Part shown: positions 5,143 through 6,164 of the stretch, piece by piece | Layout of the letters: each line of letters begins with the position of its first letter | Position numbering within the stretch: the first letter of the stretch is position 1 | Source of the DNA: Pseudomonadota bacterium | GTDB lineage: Bacteria > Pseudomonadota > Gammaproteobacteria > Xanthomonadales > Xanthomonadaceae | Direction: 5' to 3' | DNA: 6,164 nt | Assembly (NCBI GenBank): GCA_023453655.1 | Contig: JAEXTE010000415.1 | Location: forward strand, 1-6,164 | Position numbers and translations under genes: made by a program | The notes under the pieces: generated by a model | Database searches by the model: none | What the model saw: the letters and a program-made list of their open reading frames with translations, nothing else | What the model was told of the DNA's origin: nothing

Positions 5143-6164
5143 CCGAGGTTTTCGGGCAGCAGCGCGTCCACGAAGGCCTCGGCGTCGAACACGCGCAGGT
5201 CCTCGGGACGCTCGCCGATGCCGGCAAAGCGGATCGGGATGCCGAACTCGCGCGCCAGCGCGAACACCACGCCACCCTTGGCGGTGCCGTCGAGCTTGGT
5301 CACCACCAGGCCGGTGACGTTCACCGCCGCGTGGAACTGGCGCAGCTGCGACAGCGCGTTCTGGCCAGTGGTGCCATCGATCACCATCAGCACCTCATGC
5401 GGTGCGGACGCATCGATCTTGCCCAGCACGCGGCGGATCTTGCCCAGTTCGGCCATCAGGCCCTGCTGGGTATGCAGGCGGCCCGCGGTGTCGGCGATCA
5501 GCACTTCGGTGTCGCGCGCCCTGGCCGCCTGCAGCGCGTCGAACGCGACGGAAGCCGGGTCCGCGTCCTGGCCCTGTGCGATCACGGCCACGCCATTGCG
5601 CTCGCCCCAGGCCTGCAGCTGCGCAACCGCGGCGGCGCGGAAGGTGTCGCCTGCAGCCAGCATCAGCGAACGCCCCTCGTCGCGGAAGCGGCGCGCCAGC
5701 TTGCCGATGGTGGTGGTCTTGCCGACGCCGTTGACGCCGACGGTGAGCACCACGAAGGGTCGCGCCCGCGCGTCGATCTGCAGCGGCCGCGCGATCGGCC
5801 GCAGCATCGCGACCAGTTCGCCGCGCAGCGCGGTACGCAGCGCCGCGGCGTCGGCGAATTCGCGCGCCTTCAGGCGCTTGCGCAGGCCTTCGACCAGTTC
5901 GGTGGTGGCGGCCACGCCGACGTCGGCGGTGAGCAGGGCGGTCTCGATCTCGTCGAGCAGGTCGTCGTCCAGGCGCGGGTTGCGCGAGAACAGTCCGCCG
6001 ACGCTGCGCGCGAACATGGTGCCGCGCAGGCGGTCGCGCCAGCCGGGCTTGCCGGCGGGGGCGGGCGGCGCGGATGTGGCTTCGGGCGCGCCCGGCGTGG
6101 GCGGCGCCGCGGCCGGTGCAGGCGCGGGTGCAGGCGCGGGTGCAGGTGCAGGTGCAGGTGCAGG
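5139..6164 (-). CDS. ftsY: SRP receptor GTPase FtsY (5' end beyond window)
   Basis: The C-terminal 341 residues are visible; the reading frame runs uninterrupted off the window edge. FtsY binds the ribosome-SRP complex at the inner membrane and hands nascent membrane proteins to SecYEG, with reciprocal GTP hydrolysis by FtsY and Ffh. In visible-residue numbering, 1-18 are Pro-Ala repeats, followed by a further Pro/Ala-rich linker to about 38. GWRDRLRGTMFARSVGGLF (41-59) is the amphipathic segment leading into the N domain (LDDDLLDEIETALLTADVGV, 65-84). The G domain has GVNGVGKTT (P-loop, 143-151), DTFRAAA (173-179), DTAGR (225-229), TKLDG (289-293) and GIGERPEDL (315-323), all intact. The Met at 6015-6017 is internal, not the start: conserved FtsY sequence continues upstream of it. 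The true start is outside the window. The low-complexity Pro-Ala linker replaces the acidic A domain of E. coli, at least in the part seen. It is the first gene of a GTGA-overlapping cluster with the AsmA-like gene and mutY. Confidence 0.97.
   Translation of the reverse strand, partial: PAPAPAPAPAPAPAPAPAAAPPTPGAPEATSAPPAPAGKPGWRDRLRGTMFARSVGGLFSRNPRLDDDLLDEIETALLTADVGVAATTELVEGLRKRLKAREFADAAALRTALRGELVAMLRPIARPLQIDARARPFVVLTVGVNGVGKTTTIGKLARRFRDEGRSLMLAAGDTFRAAAVAQLQAWGERNGVAVIAQGQDADPASVAFDALQAARARDTEVLIADTAGRLHTQQGLMAELGKIRRVLGKIDASAPHEVLMVIDGTTGQNALSQLRQFHAAVNVTGLVVTKLDGTAKGGVVFALAREFGIPIRFAGIGERPEDLRVFDAEAFVDALLPENLG
5142..5156 (-). repeat. Small hairpin at the ftsY/asmA-like junction
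   Basis: On the minus strand, CCCGA (5156-5152), loop AAACC and TCGGG (5146-5142) form a 5-bp inverted repeat. The last stem base is the G of the GTG start of the AsmA-like gene. It lies in the last codons of ftsY, where no Shine-Dalgarno is seen, so it could hold the start closed until a ribosome translating ftsY opens it. Short, and possibly chance. Confidence 0.3.
6115..6164. repeat. Hexanucleotide tandem repeat in the ftsY linker
   Basis: On the + strand the units read GGTGCA, GGCGCG, GGTGCA, GGCGCG, then four GGTGCA in a row, and two more bases that reach the window edge, so the array probably continues. On the coding (minus) strand each unit gives one Pro-Ala pair (CCT-GCA, or CCC-GCG in the variant units). 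The 6-base unit keeps the ftsY frame whatever the copy number. Confidence 0.9.

Noticed and set aside
3860..5275. Upstream extension of the mutY frame into an 828-aa protein
   Set aside because: Codons upstream of 3859 lie in another frame of the AsmA-like and ftsY genes and give Arg/Ala/Pro-rich sequence unlike MutY. The GTG at 3857-3859, with GGAG upstream, gives the family-like N-terminus.
5139..6017. FtsY as a complete 292-aa protein starting at the Met at 6015-6017
   Set aside because: The frame stays open to the window edge, and conserved FtsY sequence (GWRDRLRGT) and a Pro-Ala linker precede this Met, so it is internal.

Overview
The window is GC-rich (roughly 70% by eye) and every recognisable protein is gammaproteobacterial. 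The gene order, protein character and codon use fit the Xanthomonadaceae/Lysobacteraceae (Lysobacter, Luteimonas, Pseudoxanthomonas or a relative). That placement is an inference from protein recognition, not from a database search. I see no tRNA, rRNA, CRISPR array, insertion sequence or phage gene.

Layout. Bases 1-148 hold no supported gene, but contain small inverted repeats and a terminator-like hairpin with a T-run (104-132). A 73-aa hypothetical gene follows (149-370, +). It converges on a FAD/NAD(P)-binding protein of the COG4529 type (397-1779, -). A divergent intergenic region with a 14-bp perfect palindrome separates this from a small predicted lipoprotein that looks like DUF6491 (1944-2405, +). 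The lipoprotein converges, across 24 bases, on a minus-strand cluster. In transcription order the cluster is ftsY (5139-6164, cut by the window edge), an AsmA-like membrane-anchored protein (3856-5142), mutY (2789-3859) and, after an 89-base gap, yggX (2430-2699).

How the genes fit together. ftsY encodes the signal-recognition-particle receptor GTPase, mutY an adenine DNA glycosylase that limits 8-oxoguanine mutagenesis, and yggX a small protein linked to Fe(II) handling and protection of Fe-S enzymes. MutY is itself an Fe-S enzyme, and mutY-yggX adjacency also occurs in E. coli. ftsY/asmA-like and asmA-like/mutY each overlap by 4 bases (GTGA), and both downstream genes start with GTG, which points to one transcript with translational coupling. 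yggX probably also has its own promoter in the 89-base gap.

This is mostly ordinary core-genome sequence. The points worth a second look are a hexanucleotide repeat encoding a Pro-Ala tract in the FtsY linker, the two GTGA junctions (one with a hairpin reaching the start codon), an inverted repeat beside the candidate yggX promoter, the hairpin close to the ribosome-binding site of the 73-aa gene, and the little-studied AsmA-like and DUF6491-like genes. I found no convincing new system.
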